Source of the DNA: a bacterium
GTDB lineage: Bacteria; Patescibacteriota; Patescibacteriia; UBA9934; GWF2-40-263
Length of the DNA stretch: 51,120 nt
Reading direction: 5' to 3'
Assembly: GCA_020057555.1 (NCBI GenBank)
Contig: JAGVFR010000015.1
Span: 1 to 51,120 of the forward strand
The notes beneath the pieces were generated by a model, which saw nothing but the letters and a program-made list of their open reading frames with translations, made no database searches and was not told the origin of the DNA. Positions 24,861 to 32,771 of this stretch are shown here, one piece after another. The stretch's first letter is position 1; every line of letters begins with the position of its first letter. Position numbers and translations under genes: made by a program.

Positions 24861-25795
24861 TATTCAAATTGTTCACACAGATATTTCTAGCCTCAACTCT
24901 TTTACAATTGTTTCCTGTTGACGCGCGAGATCTTGAACAAGCCACAACTCTTTCGACTTATTCCGTCTTTGACATTCCAATTTCACAAAATAGTTCTGTA
25001 CTTGAAAACATGCCAGTAAAAAAAGATCCTTCGCGTCTTGGAATTATAACAACAGCAGTGAGCGCTTTGGTGATGGATCGAAAATCCGGCGCGATTTTGT
25101 TTGAAAAAAATCGGCAAACTCCTCGAGCGATTGGAAGTATCACGAAACTCATGACGGCTTATGTTTTTTTACAGACAAATCCTGATTTGAACGAAAAAGT
25201 TTCTTTACTTCAAACCGATGTGCGTTTAGGGGGCATCCAACACATTCCAATTACTGAAGAAATTACAATTCAAGATTTACTTTATGCAAGTTTAGTCAGT
25301 TCAGACAATTCAGCAACTTCTTCTCTTGTTCGGCTTTCTGGAATGTCAGAAGGAGATTTTGTCGCAAAGATGAATGAAACAGCGGCCGCAATCGGAATGC
25401 AACAAACACAATTTGTTGATCCAGCAGGCTTGTCATCAAAAAATACTTCCATTGTCACGGACATTGCTCGTTTGCTTGATGAGGCCGCGAAAATAGAAAC
25501 AATTCGCAACGCGACACAGCAATCAACGCATGTTGTCAGTAGTTTGTCCGGTAAGATGTTTTTACTCGAATCAACAGACGATCTACTCGCGAGTTTTATG
25601 AATAAGGATCCTTATAAGATTGTTACCGCCAAAACAGGATTCTTGCCAGAAGCAGGATATTGTCTTGCAACATTATTTTCTCGAAACGACAAAGATGAAA
25701 TCCTAGTTGTTGTTCTTGGATCAGATTCAGACACAGGACGTTTTCAAGACGTTAAATCTTTAGCAGCTTGGGTTTACGATGCTTATGAGTGGTGA
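24857..25795 (+). CDS. dacA: D-alanyl-D-alanine carboxypeptidase, S11 family
   Basis: Trims peptidoglycan stem peptides outside the membrane. The protein has 312 residues. A signal peptide (about residues 1-23, hydrophobic, ending VDA) precedes the penicillin-binding fold with SITK (94-97), SDN (149-151) and KTG (259-261), all three catalytic motifs intact. The C-terminal beta domain of E. coli PBP5 is missing; the protein ends soon after the catalytic domain. This indicates an ordinary peptidoglycan wall. It overlaps scpB and the next gene, so the run asnS to dacA may form one operon. Confidence 0.92.
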   Translation: MIFKLFTQIFLASTLLQLFPVDARDLEQATTLSTYSVFDIPISQNSSVLENMPVKKDPSRLGIITTAVSALVMDRKSGAILFEKNRQTPRAIGSITKLMTAYVFLQTNPDLNEKVSLLQTDVRLGGIQHIPITEEITIQDLLYASLVSSDNSATSSLVRLSGMSEGDFVAKMNETAAAIGMQQTQFVDPAGLSSKNTSIVTDIARLLDEAAKIETIRNATQQSTHVVSSLSGKMFLLESTDDLLASFMNKDPYKIVTAKTGFLPEAGYCLATLFSRNDKDEILVVVLGSDSDTGRFQDVKSLAAWVYDAYEW

Positions 25796-26243
25796 ATGGC
25801 AAATTGTTTTGATGTCAGCACTTCCTGTGAGTGAATTGCGCGTCGCGCTTCCGGTCGCGATCTTGCAATATAATTTCGCTCCTCTTTATGCACTTTTTTT
25901 ATCAGTAATCGGCAACCTTCTTCCTATTGCCATAATCTTTTTTTTCTTTCCTCCGCTTTTGCGTTTCGCTGAAAAACATATTCCAGCTTTGCATCGCGTA
26001 ATGGATAATTATCTTCGTTCACTTGAACGTAAACATCAAAGTAAATATCACAAATACGGCGCGTTTTTCCTTTTTTTATTTGTTGCTGTACCGTTTCCTG
26101 GTACTGGCGCGTGGACTGGGAGCGTTCTTGCTGTGTTGTTTGGAGTTAAACCAAAAGCGAGCATCCCAGCAATCGCAGGCGGAGTAATTGCCGCTGGTTT
26201 AATTGTTTTGATTTTAACGCTTGGCTATGCGAATCTTTATTGA
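25779..26243 (+). CDS. Small multi-drug export family membrane protein (COG2426-like)
   Basis: A protein of 154 residues with four predicted membrane segments. WQIVLMSALPVSELRVALPV, the FLSVIGNLLPIAIIFFFFPP segment, and a second repeat with VAVPFPGTGAWTGSVLAVLF match the family annotated as small multi-drug export proteins; the name is historical and the substrate unknown. It overlaps the end of dacA by 17 bases; the start may be ATG 25779 or 25785. The glycosyltransferase gene overlaps its end. Confidence 0.75.
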   Translation: MLMSGEWQIVLMSALPVSELRVALPVAILQYNFAPLYALFLSVIGNLLPIAIIFFFFPPLLRFAEKHIPALHRVMDNYLRSLERKHQSKYHKYGAFFLFLFVAVPFPGTGAWTGSVLAVLFGVKPKASIPAIAGGVIAAGLIVLILTLGYANLY

Positions 26244-27360
26244 TGGTACAACTCTTTGCGGAGCAGATGGTTCAACAGGAGCCGGAATTGAACATTACAC
26301 ATGGGCGCTTGTTCATGAACTTTTGCGTCAAAATGAACTTGAAGATCAGATAACTTTGTTTGTTCCTTCTCAAATATCAAAACACAAACAAGCGGAACTT
26401 CTTCGCGGTGCAAAAAATGTTCGAATTATTAAAGCTTTGTTACCGCGCATTCCTTTTATTGGCCGTCATATTTTTTTACCTCTTCGCGCGCTTCTATTGC
26501 GAACTGATGTTTTCTTTTCTCCTTTTGGTCAGCTTCCATTTTTGTGGCGAGGAAAAAGCGTTATCACAATTCATGATGTTTTAATTTATGATCATCCAGA
26601 ATGGTTTTCGGATGAGATGACAGATTCAATTTCAACACGCTTCATTGTTCCTTGGTCAATAGCAAAAGCAAGTTTGATAATTTGTGTTTCAAAATGGACG
26701 GAACAACGATTGCATGCGAATTTTCCAGACGCGAGAAATAAAACATGTGTAATCCCAGAGGGAGTTGAACTTGGATCGCATAAAGAAGTTGAGCATGAAG
26801 GTCGGTTTCCTTTTGATCGCGATTATGTGTTAATGCTTGGCACGATCGAACCGCGAAAAAATTTACAAAATGCGTTTACGGCTTTTGAACATTTTCTCGC
26901 AACACATCCTGAACAACAACACAGTGTACGCTTAATTGTTGCTGGAAAATTTGGTTGGAAAGCGCAAGAGATCATTCAGTATGTTCAATCTCAAGACTCG
27001 ATTCATTTTTTAGGTCCTGTTACTGAAGAAGAGAAATGGTATTTATTGAGTCGCGCAACATGTCTTTTATTTCCATCGCTTGAGGAAGGTTTTGGATTGC
27101 CAATTCTTGAGGCAATGAGTGTTGGAACACCTGTAATTACGACGCGTCAAGGCGCACTCGAAGAAGTCGGCGGGGACGTGGTAATCTATTGTGATCCTGA
27201 AGATACTGACGAAATGTCGTTTGCCATCGCACAATGCGTTTTGGTTCCGGAGGGTGTACAGTATTTGCGTGAAGAAGGTTATCGCAGAGCTGTTCAGTTT
27301 TCCTGGGGAAGAGCGGCATCAGCAACGCTGGAACTGTTTCATTCCATTACTCATACCTAA
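26227..27360 (+). CDS. Glycosyltransferase, GT4 family
   Basis: Transfers a sugar from a nucleotide donor; GT-B fold. The protein has 377 residues. N-terminal MRIFIDGTTLCG with GAGIEHYTWALV, a linker HDVLIYDHPEWFSDEMT, the donor domain start YVLMLGTIEPRKNLQN, and the donor motif PSLEEGFGLPILEAMSVGTP with the E-x7-E pair are visible. ATG 26227 lies inside the preceding gene (17-base overlap) and is chosen over a TTG 6 bases upstream. The acceptor is unknown; surface polysaccharide is a reasonable guess. Confidence 0.9.
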   Translation: MRIFIDGTTLCGADGSTGAGIEHYTWALVHELLRQNELEDQITLFVPSQISKHKQAELLRGAKNVRIIKALLPRIPFIGRHIFLPLRALLLRTDVFFSPFGQLPFLWRGKSVITIHDVLIYDHPEWFSDEMTDSISTRFIVPWSIAKASLIICVSKWTEQRLHANFPDARNKTCVIPEGVELGSHKEVEHEGRFPFDRDYVLMLGTIEPRKNLQNAFTAFEHFLATHPEQQHSVRLIVAGKFGWKAQEIIQYVQSQDSIHFLGPVTEEEKWYLLSRATCLLFPSLEEGFGLPILEAMSVGTPVITTRQGALEEVGGDVVIYCDPEDTDEMSFAIAQCVLVPEGVQYLREEGYRRAVQFSWGRAASATLELFHSITHT

Positions 27361-27378
27361 CATCAAACACCTAAAACT

Positions 27379-28020
27379 ATGTTTTCAAATACAATTTGGC
27401 GTTCTGTATTACAGTATAATGTGAATTGGGTTGTGAAAATATTGATCATTTCTGATTTAATTATTTGGTCAGCAGGGCAACTGTTCACTCCAGTGTTTGC
27501 GCTTTTTATTGAAGATCATCTTTCAAACGACCCTATACAGGTAGTAGGAACTGCAGTAGCTATTTATCTCATTACTCGTTCTATTTGTGAAATTCCTGTC
27601 GGTATTTTTGTTGATCGAACACACTCTGAAAAAGACGACCTTGTCACTGCTGTGATAGGCACTGTAATCATGGCGATCGCATATTTTTTGTACACAACCA
27701 TTGGAGAAGTCTGGCAACTTTATCTTTTACAAGTATTGCTAGGATTTGGAACAGCCGTTGCTTTTCCTGGATGGTATTCCATGTTTACGCGACACATTGA
27801 TAAAACAAAAGAGGCTTTTTCATGGAGCCTCTATGACGTTTCGCTTGGTGCTGGAATGGCAGTTGCGGCTGCTCTTGGAAGTATAATCGCAAGTCAATTT
27901 GGATTTCAAATTTTGTTTTACATCGCTTCAGCAATGACACTTTTAGGTGCAATTACTTTGTGTACTGTAAAAGGACAAATTTTTAGATCGCACCACCATC
28001 ACTCTCCAAAGGTATTATAA
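27379..28020 (+). CDS. Half-length MFS-like membrane protein with His-rich tail
   Basis: A protein of 213 residues with about six membrane segments, corresponding to one half of a major facilitator. The loop after the second segment reads IPVGIFVDRTHSEKDD, close to the MFS motif A pattern GxxxDR. It ends SHHHHSPKVL, a His cluster that could bind metal. The frame is clean to its stop, with no downstream remnant of the second half on either strand (the next gene is unrelated and on the minus strand). It either works as a dimer or is an old truncation. Confidence 0.65.
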   Translation: MFSNTIWRSVLQYNVNWVVKILIISDLIIWSAGQLFTPVFALFIEDHLSNDPIQVVGTAVAIYLITRSICEIPVGIFVDRTHSEKDDLVTAVIGTVIMAIAYFLYTTIGEVWQLYLLQVLLGFGTAVAFPGWYSMFTRHIDKTKEAFSWSLYDVSLGAGMAVAAALGSIIASQFGFQILFYIASAMTLLGAITLCTVKGQIFRSHHHHSPKVL

Positions 28021-28479
28021 TTTTGTTTGAAGATAAGCGATAAGAACAATTTGTGCCATGATCGCGTAGTAAAGTGGCACATCGCCTTTTCGTTGAACAA
28101 AAAAGTCATGAAAGAAAAAATGAAAGCGAATAAACCATCGAAGGAATGGAGCTTTTGTAACTTCAAATAAACCAACAATGAGGTCTGGAAGAACTCCCCC
28201 GACAATACCCCAACTGAAAGTTCTGACTGATTCAATGTCGCGTGTGTTTGCAATGATGAGTACAAAGAAAAGCGCGACGATCGCATCAATCACAACATAA
28301 GCTACTGCTCGCTTTCTTTTGCGTTTGTGAATACGAAAATTATCAGATAGGCCAGTGTCGCCGTGCGGGATCATGTCAACGATGAAATGAGAGATGAAAC
28401 CAAAAATAAATGCCCAAAGAGGATTCCCGACCGCATGACCTATAACTGCACCAATTGTCGCATGAGTTGTTAGTGTCAC
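28015..28479 (-). CDS. YdjM/LexA-regulated-like membrane-bound metal-dependent hydrolase family
   Basis: A protein of 154 residues with about four membrane segments. THATIGAVIGHAVGNPLWAF, FGFISHFIVDMIPHGD and GIVGGVLPDLIVGLFE have the spaced His and Asp residues (GH, SHFIVD, PHGD, PD) of the COG1988/PF04307-like family. No enzyme activity has been shown to my knowledge for this branch. The reading frame runs 78 bases further up, but GTG 28479 matches family starts (TLTTHATIG) and sits 4 bases after the predicted transcription start. It converges on the half-MFS gene with a 6-base overlap. Confidence 0.7.
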   Translation of the reverse strand: MTLTTHATIGAVIGHAVGNPLWAFIFGFISHFIVDMIPHGDTGLSDNFRIHKRKRKRAVAYVVIDAIVALFFVLIIANTRDIESVRTFSWGIVGGVLPDLIVGLFEVTKAPFLRWFIRFHFFFHDFFVQRKGDVPLYYAIMAQIVLIAYLQTKL

Positions 28480-28489
28480 AATGACAAGT

Positions 28490-28518
28490 AAGATACCACA
28501 TTTGTTCAATTTTGTGAA
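28490..28518 (-). promoter_or_regulatory. Promoter of the YdjM-like gene, leaderless arrangement
   Basis: Minus-strand TTCACA (28518-28513) and TATCTT (28495-28490) are 17 bases apart. Transcription would start near 28483, about 4 bases before the GTG at 28479. Confidence 0.45.
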
Positions 28519-28572
28519 ACGTGTTAAAAGGAAAAAGGTCAAGTTCCTTCCAACCAAAGATTGAGGTGAAAT

Positions 28573-30324
28573 ATGGGAACGAACCCTAATCTAATAGTTC
28601 CTGCTTCGGCTTTGATTGAAGCTCATTTGTCAGAGCTTGTATCACCAGAACAGTGTAGGGAAGCTAGAGCGTCGCTTTCAGACGGAGAGAGTTTGGGTCA
28701 GGCGCTTGTTCGCTTGGGCCATCTTCCAGAGGCTCGGCTTGTAGAGTTTCTATGCGCGCAATACAGGGTGCAAGCGGTTGATCTTGACACAAGTGAGATT
28801 CCTTCGGAAGTGATCAAACTTGTGCCAAGAGAAATGGCAGAGCGACTGGTTGCAATTCCTATCAGGAAGCAAGGCAAAAGACTTGCTGTCGCAATGGCCG
28901 ATCCAGGAGATGTGTCAGCAATCAAAGATATTCGGTTTCGCACTGATTGTGAGATTGATGTTTTTGTTGCGTCAGACACAGCGATTTACAGAGCAATCTC
29001 AGGTCACTACAACGAAACCAATCTGAAAGAGATTTGGGGAGGACGAGAGCCAGGAGATTTGGCGGTTACGATCGGAGATGCAGGACAAGATCTCGGTCAA
29101 AGTGTTGATGTTGCGGAATTGGAGAAACAGTCTCGAGAAGCGCCGATCGTCAAACTCGCGAACTTGATTCTTGTTCGCGCAGTGCAGTCTAGGGCTTCGG
29201 ATATTCACCTCGAGCCGTTTGAAAAAGAGTGCTTGGTGCGTTTGCGAGTGGACGGCAGTATGAAGCTTGTCGGAACATTGAAGCCTGTACAGTTTCGCTG
29301 GCTCACAAGCAGAATCAAGGTGATGTCAGACATGAACCTCGCAGAATCTCGTCAGCCTCAAGACGGCCGAATTCGGATCAAGTTTCCTGGCGATTCAGGA
29401 CAAGAACGCGAAGTGGATTTTCGAGTTTCAACTCTCCCGACACAATTTGGAGAGAAAGTCGTTTTACGGGTTTTGGACAAAACTGCGCAAAAACTTCAAC
29501 TCGATGCTCTCGGCTTCGAGCCGGACAAGCTGGTGATCGTCCGGAAGGCGATCCACAGGCCGCACGGCATCGTACTTGTGACTGGTCCGACAGGTTCAGG
29601 CAAGACTACAACTCTTTACTCGGCCTTAAAAGAGCTCAATACAGGAGCCAAGACAATATTCACTGTTGAAGATCCGATTGAGATACAAGTGGAGCGAGTT
29701 AATCAAGCGGAAGTGAATCATACGATTGGTTTCACTTTCGCCAAGATTCTCCGCGCGCTTTTGCGTCAGGATCCTGACATCATCATGGTTGGTGAGATTC
29801 GCGACTACGAGACAGCCGAGATTGCGATTCAAGCCGCTTTGGTTGGTCGCTTGGTTCTATCAACCATTCACGCAAACAGCGCGGTTGATACAATCGTCAG
29901 ATTGACAAGTCTCGGTGTTGAACCGTCTCTTATCAGTCGAACCATCAAACTTACTCTTGCTCAACGTTTGTTGCGCAGATTGTGTTCAAGATGCAAGCGC
30001 GTTGAGCCGACTCCGCTCGCTGAACTTCTCGCACTCGGTTTCACTGAACAAGAAGCAGGTCAAGTCAAAACCTATGTCGCTGTTGGTTGCCCGCATTGCG
30101 AACAGACTGGCTATTCCGGACGAATCGGAATATATGAAGTTATGCCGATCGGGTCAGAGTTGCGTCGCATGATATCTGAACATGAAACTGCTGATCAATT
30201 ACTGCGAGAAGCAAGCAGACTCGGAATGCGAACACTTCGCGACGAAGGCCTGAAAATAATCCAAAAGGGGCAGACCTCTGTTGAAGAAGTTCTGCACGTC
30301 ACGTCATCTGATAGTGACAACTAG
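28573..30324 (+). CDS. pilB: Type IV pilus / type II secretion assembly ATPase, PilB/GspE family
   Basis: Hexameric ATPase that drives pilin polymerisation at the inner face of the membrane. The protein has 583 residues. An MshEN-type N-domain (LGQALVRLGHLPEARLVEFL, PIRKQGKRLAVAMADP) precedes the core. Walker A is GPTGSGKT (338-345), followed by the Asp box VEDPIEIQVERVNQ, Walker B DPDIIMVGEIRD, the His box LSTIHANSA, and a CxxC zinc site CSRC then CPHC. It has a strong Shine-Dalgarno sequence (GAGGTGA, 28562-28568) unlike its neighbours. No pilC, pilT, pilin or prepilin-peptidase gene is in the window. Confidence 0.93.
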   Translation: MGTNPNLIVPASALIEAHLSELVSPEQCREARASLSDGESLGQALVRLGHLPEARLVEFLCAQYRVQAVDLDTSEIPSEVIKLVPREMAERLVAIPIRKQGKRLAVAMADPGDVSAIKDIRFRTDCEIDVFVASDTAIYRAISGHYNETNLKEIWGGREPGDLAVTIGDAGQDLGQSVDVAELEKQSREAPIVKLANLILVRAVQSRASDIHLEPFEKECLVRLRVDGSMKLVGTLKPVQFRWLTSRIKVMSDMNLAESRQPQDGRIRIKFPGDSGQEREVDFRVSTLPTQFGEKVVLRVLDKTAQKLQLDALGFEPDKLVIVRKAIHRPHGIVLVTGPTGSGKTTTLYSALKELNTGAKTIFTVEDPIEIQVERVNQAEVNHTIGFTFAKILRALLRQDPDIIMVGEIRDYETAEIAIQAALVGRLVLSTIHANSAVDTIVRLTSLGVEPSLISRTIKLTLAQRLLRRLCSRCKRVEPTPLAELLALGFTEQEAGQVKTYVAVGCPHCEQTGYSGRIGIYEVMPIGSELRRMISEHETADQLLREASRLGMRTLRDEGLKIIQKGQTSVEEVLHVTSSDSDN

Positions 30325-30342
30325 TTGCTTTTAAGTTCTCTG

Positions 30343-30368
30343 CCTTCGGTTCAAACCGAGGGTTTTTT
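30343..30368 (+). terminator. Intrinsic terminator of pilB
   Basis: CCTTCGGTT (30343-30351) pairs with AACCGAGGG (30354-30362) with one G-U pair, followed by TTTTTT and GTAT. The same GTTTTTTGTAT tail ends the terminator at 31053. Confidence 0.85.
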
Positions 30369-30379
30369 GTATACCAACA

Positions 30380-30408
30380 TTGACATTTCGGCCTTTATTT
30401 GATAGTAT
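30380..30408 (+). promoter_or_regulatory. Strong promoter of the gene at 30453
   Basis: A consensus TTGACA (30380-30385) and TAGTAT (30403-30408) are 17 bases apart. The start would be near 30415, giving a leader of about 38 bases with a small CGCA/TGCG hairpin and the Shine-Dalgarno sequence AGGAGG (30440-30445), 7 bases before the ATG. Confidence 0.75.
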
Positions 30409-30452
30409 TTTAGCGTCGCAATTGTGCGGCCATTTGCTTAGGAGGAACACCC

Positions 30453-31034
30453 ATGTCGAAAGATCATGGAACACCCTCGGGCGCGTTCGTCAATTTTCTA
30501 GCCGCTCTTGTCAAAGCGGCACCACGAGATCTCTCGGACGAGGTAATGCAAGAGTGGGCAGAGCGTCAAGGTGGGGAGTTGGCGCGAAGACTTCGTTTTA
30601 TTCTCGAGGCTAGTCCGCGCATTCCATTGCTGCTACTGAATCGTGTGGATCCACAACCTGTCGTCCCTTTGCACAGCAATATAAGGATCCCGTTCAAAGC
30701 AGGTCGTCACTGGTACGTTGCAGTAGGTTTTCTTGGTCCAGATGAACATTCGCTTGATTGCGACGCGATTCTTCAACGGACAGCCAGTGCTGGGTTCGGA
30801 GTTTATGCAGAACACTGTACAGAGATCTGTGAAGATCTTTTCATTCCGAGAGAACTTTGGGGAAAAGATCTCCTATCGCAATGGACTATTCCAGGTCCGC
30901 CTACTAGCATGGTGTGCTTTCTGTCAACAGATGCGGAAAATAGACGTATCTTTAAGCAGGGTTGGATGAACCTCGACTCTCAATGTAGATCCAACACTCT
31001 TGTTCTATATCGTCTGCTAGACTCCACAGACTGA
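30453..31034 (+). CDS. Hypothetical protein of the strong-Shine-Dalgarno gene class
   Basis: A soluble protein of 193 residues; I do not recognise a domain. Visible segments: an N-terminal helical part (FVNFLAALVKAAPRDLSD, EWAERQGGELARRLRF), a middle hydrophobic strand region (GRHWYVAVGFLGPDE) and an aromatic, Cys-containing C-terminal half ending TLVLYRLLDSTD. The N-terminal AERQGGELARRLRF faintly recalls LVNKLGGEKAAERFL in the gene at 50913, so a distant relationship is possible but unproven. It is monocistronic with a consensus promoter, an ideal Shine-Dalgarno sequence and a strong terminator, which suggests high expression. Codons are GC-richer than in the ribosomal cluster. Confidence 0.7.
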   Translation: MSKDHGTPSGAFVNFLAALVKAAPRDLSDEVMQEWAERQGGELARRLRFILEASPRIPLLLLNRVDPQPVVPLHSNIRIPFKAGRHWYVAVGFLGPDEHSLDCDAILQRTASAGFGVYAEHCTEICEDLFIPRELWGKDLLSQWTIPGPPTSMVCFLSTDAENRRIFKQGWMNLDSQCRSNTLVLYRLLDSTD

Positions 31035-31052
31035 CGATCACTCTCGTTCTTG

Positions 31053-31086
31053 CTCCAGTTTGGTTTCACTCCAACTGGAGTTTTTT
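31053..31086 (+). terminator. Intrinsic terminator of the gene at 30453
   Basis: CTCCAGTT (31053-31060) pairs with AACTGGAG (31073-31080) around a 12-base loop, followed by TTTTTT. Confidence 0.85.
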
Positions 31087-31094
31087 GTATCATC

Positions 31095-31119
31095 AAAACC
31101 GCAGGTGATCTGCGGTTTT
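31095..31119. terminator. Second hairpin, bidirectional terminator
   Basis: AAAACCGCAG (31095-31104) and CTGCGGTTTT (31110-31119) form a perfect 10-bp stem with a 5-base loop, followed by GATTTTTTC on the plus strand. On the minus strand it lies just after the stop of the gene at 31136. Confidence 0.65.
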
Positions 31120-31135
31120 GATTTTTTCATTACGT

Positions 31136-32119
31136 TTATTTTGACAGAAGTTGTTCAATTTTTGGTTCTATTTCTTTTTTGACATTTGCATCACCTTGTT
31201 TCCATTGATCTGTAAGTTCGAAATAACCAGGTGTTCTTCCGATAGACTCGAGAGCTTTTTGAATGTTTCTACTTTCATCTATTCTTGTTTGATTAAATTG
31301 CATGTGACCATTGTCTGCTGGGCCTCTTTCATTTTCAGGTTTAGAGTTAAGTTTCGCTTTTCTTTGCTCCAGAACTCGTATTTCCTGTTTAATTTCGTCA
31401 ATTTCAGCATGTAGTTGTTCTCCTCCAATTGTAAGTAAATGTGTTGCCGTGTCTCTGGCTGTGGGTATCTCACTTTTCATGACTAATTGAAACTCTGGTT
31501 TTAATTTTTCAACACGTTTGTCCCAAAGTTTGTCTTGTATTTTGCTGGCGATATCAGTAACTACAGGATCGGAGTCAGCATAGTTTTGTGCTCTTGCGAT
31601 TTCTCGTAGCGACCCATGTTTGAATAAGTCTAAATTTATAAGTCCTTTGATTCTATCTTCTTTACCATTTGCTTGAACAGGTAAATCGACAAGCAGAGAA
31701 TCCATATCTATTTCAGGGAGATAATTTGTTTTTTCTGGTTTTGTTTCATCAATTTCTCCAGAGTTTTCAGTAGCACCCTCGGGTTCTGTTTGTTTACCAC
31801 TTTTCTCGGCATCAAGTTTTTGTTTTCGTTCATTCAAACTAGTCACACTCTCTTTAAGAGCGGCGGCTTCAGAACGAAGAGCTGTAAGTTCGCTGTTAAA
31901 ACCATCGCTTACATTTTCAGGAAGTTCTGCTGTTTGATCTGCTGATGATTCTGCCTCTGATAGCTGTGCCTCAAGTCCAGCTAGCCCTTGTGAAGCAGAA
32001 GCAAATCCTTGTTCTGTTTCATCTTGTATTTCTTTGGTATCGGGAATCGCTTCAGCATTTTTTTCAACCTGTGCTTGAGGTGTTTGTTCTTCCATTGGAT
32101 TAATTTTATTTTCATCCAT
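31136..32119 (-). CDS. Hypothetical acidic coiled-coil protein
   Basis: A protein of 327 residues with no signal peptide or membrane segment. The first 60 residues are acidic and low in complexity; residues 50-110 form a probable coiled coil (SELTALRSEAAALKESVTS then LNERKQKLDAEKSG). A second helical region (EIDEIKQEIRVLEQRKAKLN) lies near residue 240, and a polar tail ends IEPKIEQLLSK. I know no family. A cytoplasmic scaffold or accessory role is possible but unproven. It is transcribed divergently from the small gene at 32179, with only 59 bases between the two start codons. Confidence 0.65.
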   Translation of the reverse strand: MDENKINPMEEQTPQAQVEKNAEAIPDTKEIQDETEQGFASASQGLAGLEAQLSEAESSADQTAELPENVSDGFNSELTALRSEAAALKESVTSLNERKQKLDAEKSGKQTEPEGATENSGEIDETKPEKTNYLPEIDMDSLLVDLPVQANGKEDRIKGLINLDLFKHGSLREIARAQNYADSDPVVTDIASKIQDKLWDKRVEKLKPEFQLVMKSEIPTARDTATHLLTIGGEQLHAEIDEIKQEIRVLEQRKAKLNSKPENERGPADNGHMQFNQTRIDESRNIQKALESIGRTPGYFELTDQWKQGDANVKKEIEPKIEQLLSK

Positions 32120-32123
32120 ATTG

Positions 32124-32152
32124 TTGGAATATAGAATTATTTATGGTAATAT
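32124..32152 (+). promoter_or_regulatory. Promoter of the small gene at 32179
   Basis: TTGGAA (32124-32129) and TAATAT (32147-32152) are 17 bases apart; the start would be near 32159, about 20 bases before the ATG. Confidence 0.45.
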
Positions 32153-32178
32153 TTTGATATTAGAAACACATTGAATTT

Positions 32179-32337
32179 ATGCCAAAAGACACATACGCAC
32201 TAATAATCGCAGAAATAACTAATATCGTCAATCAAGTTAAAGATCTTCGTCAACGAACAATGGATGTACGCAAACGAATTGGGGAAGAACAAGATAAGAT
32301 AAAAATTCAAAAGGTAAAAAATAAACTCGGGATTTGA
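32179..32337 (+). CDS. Small 52-residue helical protein
   Basis: Short frame from ATG 32179 to TGA 32335-32337. The product runs MPKDTYALIIAEITNIVNQV then KDLRQRTMDVRKRIGEEQDK and ends IKIQKVKNKLGI. Heptad-like spacing of Ile, Val and Leu with alternating charges suggests one long amphipathic helix or a two-stranded coiled coil. It has a plausible promoter and a perfect terminator (32354-32387), and its divergent neighbour also encodes a coiled-coil protein, which hints at a shared function. No Shine-Dalgarno sequence. Unknown family. Confidence 0.55.
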   Translation: MPKDTYALIIAEITNIVNQVKDLRQRTMDVRKRIGEEQDKIKIQKVKNKLGI

Positions 32338-32353
32338 ATAAATCCAACAAAAT

Positions 32354-32387
32354 AAAATATCCCCTCACCAATGTGAGGGGATATTTT
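32354..32387. terminator. Bidirectional terminator between the small gene and tRNA-fMet
   Basis: A perfect 15-bp inverted repeat: AAAATATCCCCTCAC (32354-32368), a CAAT loop, and GTGAGGGGATATTTT (32373-32387). It serves the plus-strand small gene and the minus-strand tRNA, whose CCA end touches it. Confidence 0.85.
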
Positions 32388-32463
32388 GGTTGCGGGGGTT
32401 GGATTTGAACCAACGACCTCAAGGTTATGAGCCTCGCGAGCTGCCAGGCTGCTCTACCCCGCG
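32387..32463 (-). tRNA. Initiator tRNA-fMet (CAT)
   Basis: 77 bases including an encoded CCA. The acceptor begins CGCGGGG and ends CCCCGCA, leaving the C1-A72 mismatch that marks bacterial initiators. The anticodon loop is CTCATAA, the D arm contains AGCCTGGCAGCTC, and the T loop is TTCAAAT. The anticodon stem is CGAGG with CCTTG, so the usual three G-C pairs at 29-31/39-41 are A29-U41, G30-C40 and G31-C39: only two of three. Position 28-42 is G-U. Confidence 0.93.
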
Positions 32464-32543
32464 CGTGCAGTTTAAGGAAAAGACTGAACATTGTCAAGAA
32501 ATCAAAGATTTGTTATTCTACAAATCGCCGTTGACGTTTACGT

Positions 32544-32628
<85 letters not shown>

Positions 32629-32658
32629 TGTCGACGTTCAATTTTGGAAGTTTTATAT

Positions 32659-32735
32659 GGCTGGGTAGCTCAGTTGGTTAGAGCGAGGGACTCATAAGCC
32701 CTAGGTCGTGGGTTCGATTCCCACCCCAGCTACCA
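32659..32735 (+). tRNA. tRNA with CAT anticodon (elongator Met, or Ile2 if modified to lysidine)
   Basis: 77 bases with encoded CCA. The acceptor is GGCTGGG with CCCAGCT, giving a G1-U72 wobble; the D arm is GCTC with GAGC, and the T arm is GTGGG TTCGATT CCCAC. The loop CTCATAA gives the anticodon CAT. The anticodon stem AGGGA with GCCCT leaves A31 opposite G39. The acceptor pattern favours elongator Met, but tRNA-Ile2 cannot be excluded from sequence alone. Its last 20 bases are repeated 180 bases downstream. Confidence 0.88.
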
Positions 32736-32771
32736 TCATAAAAACCACAGACGTGCTGTGGTTTTTATGAT
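32735..32771 (+). terminator. Hairpin after the CAT tRNA
   Basis: A perfect 16-bp stem, ATCATAAAAACCACAG (32735-32750) with CTGTGGTTTTTATGAT (32756-32771), has a 5-base loop. It starts at the last base of the tRNA. The T run lies inside the right arm. Confidence 0.65.
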
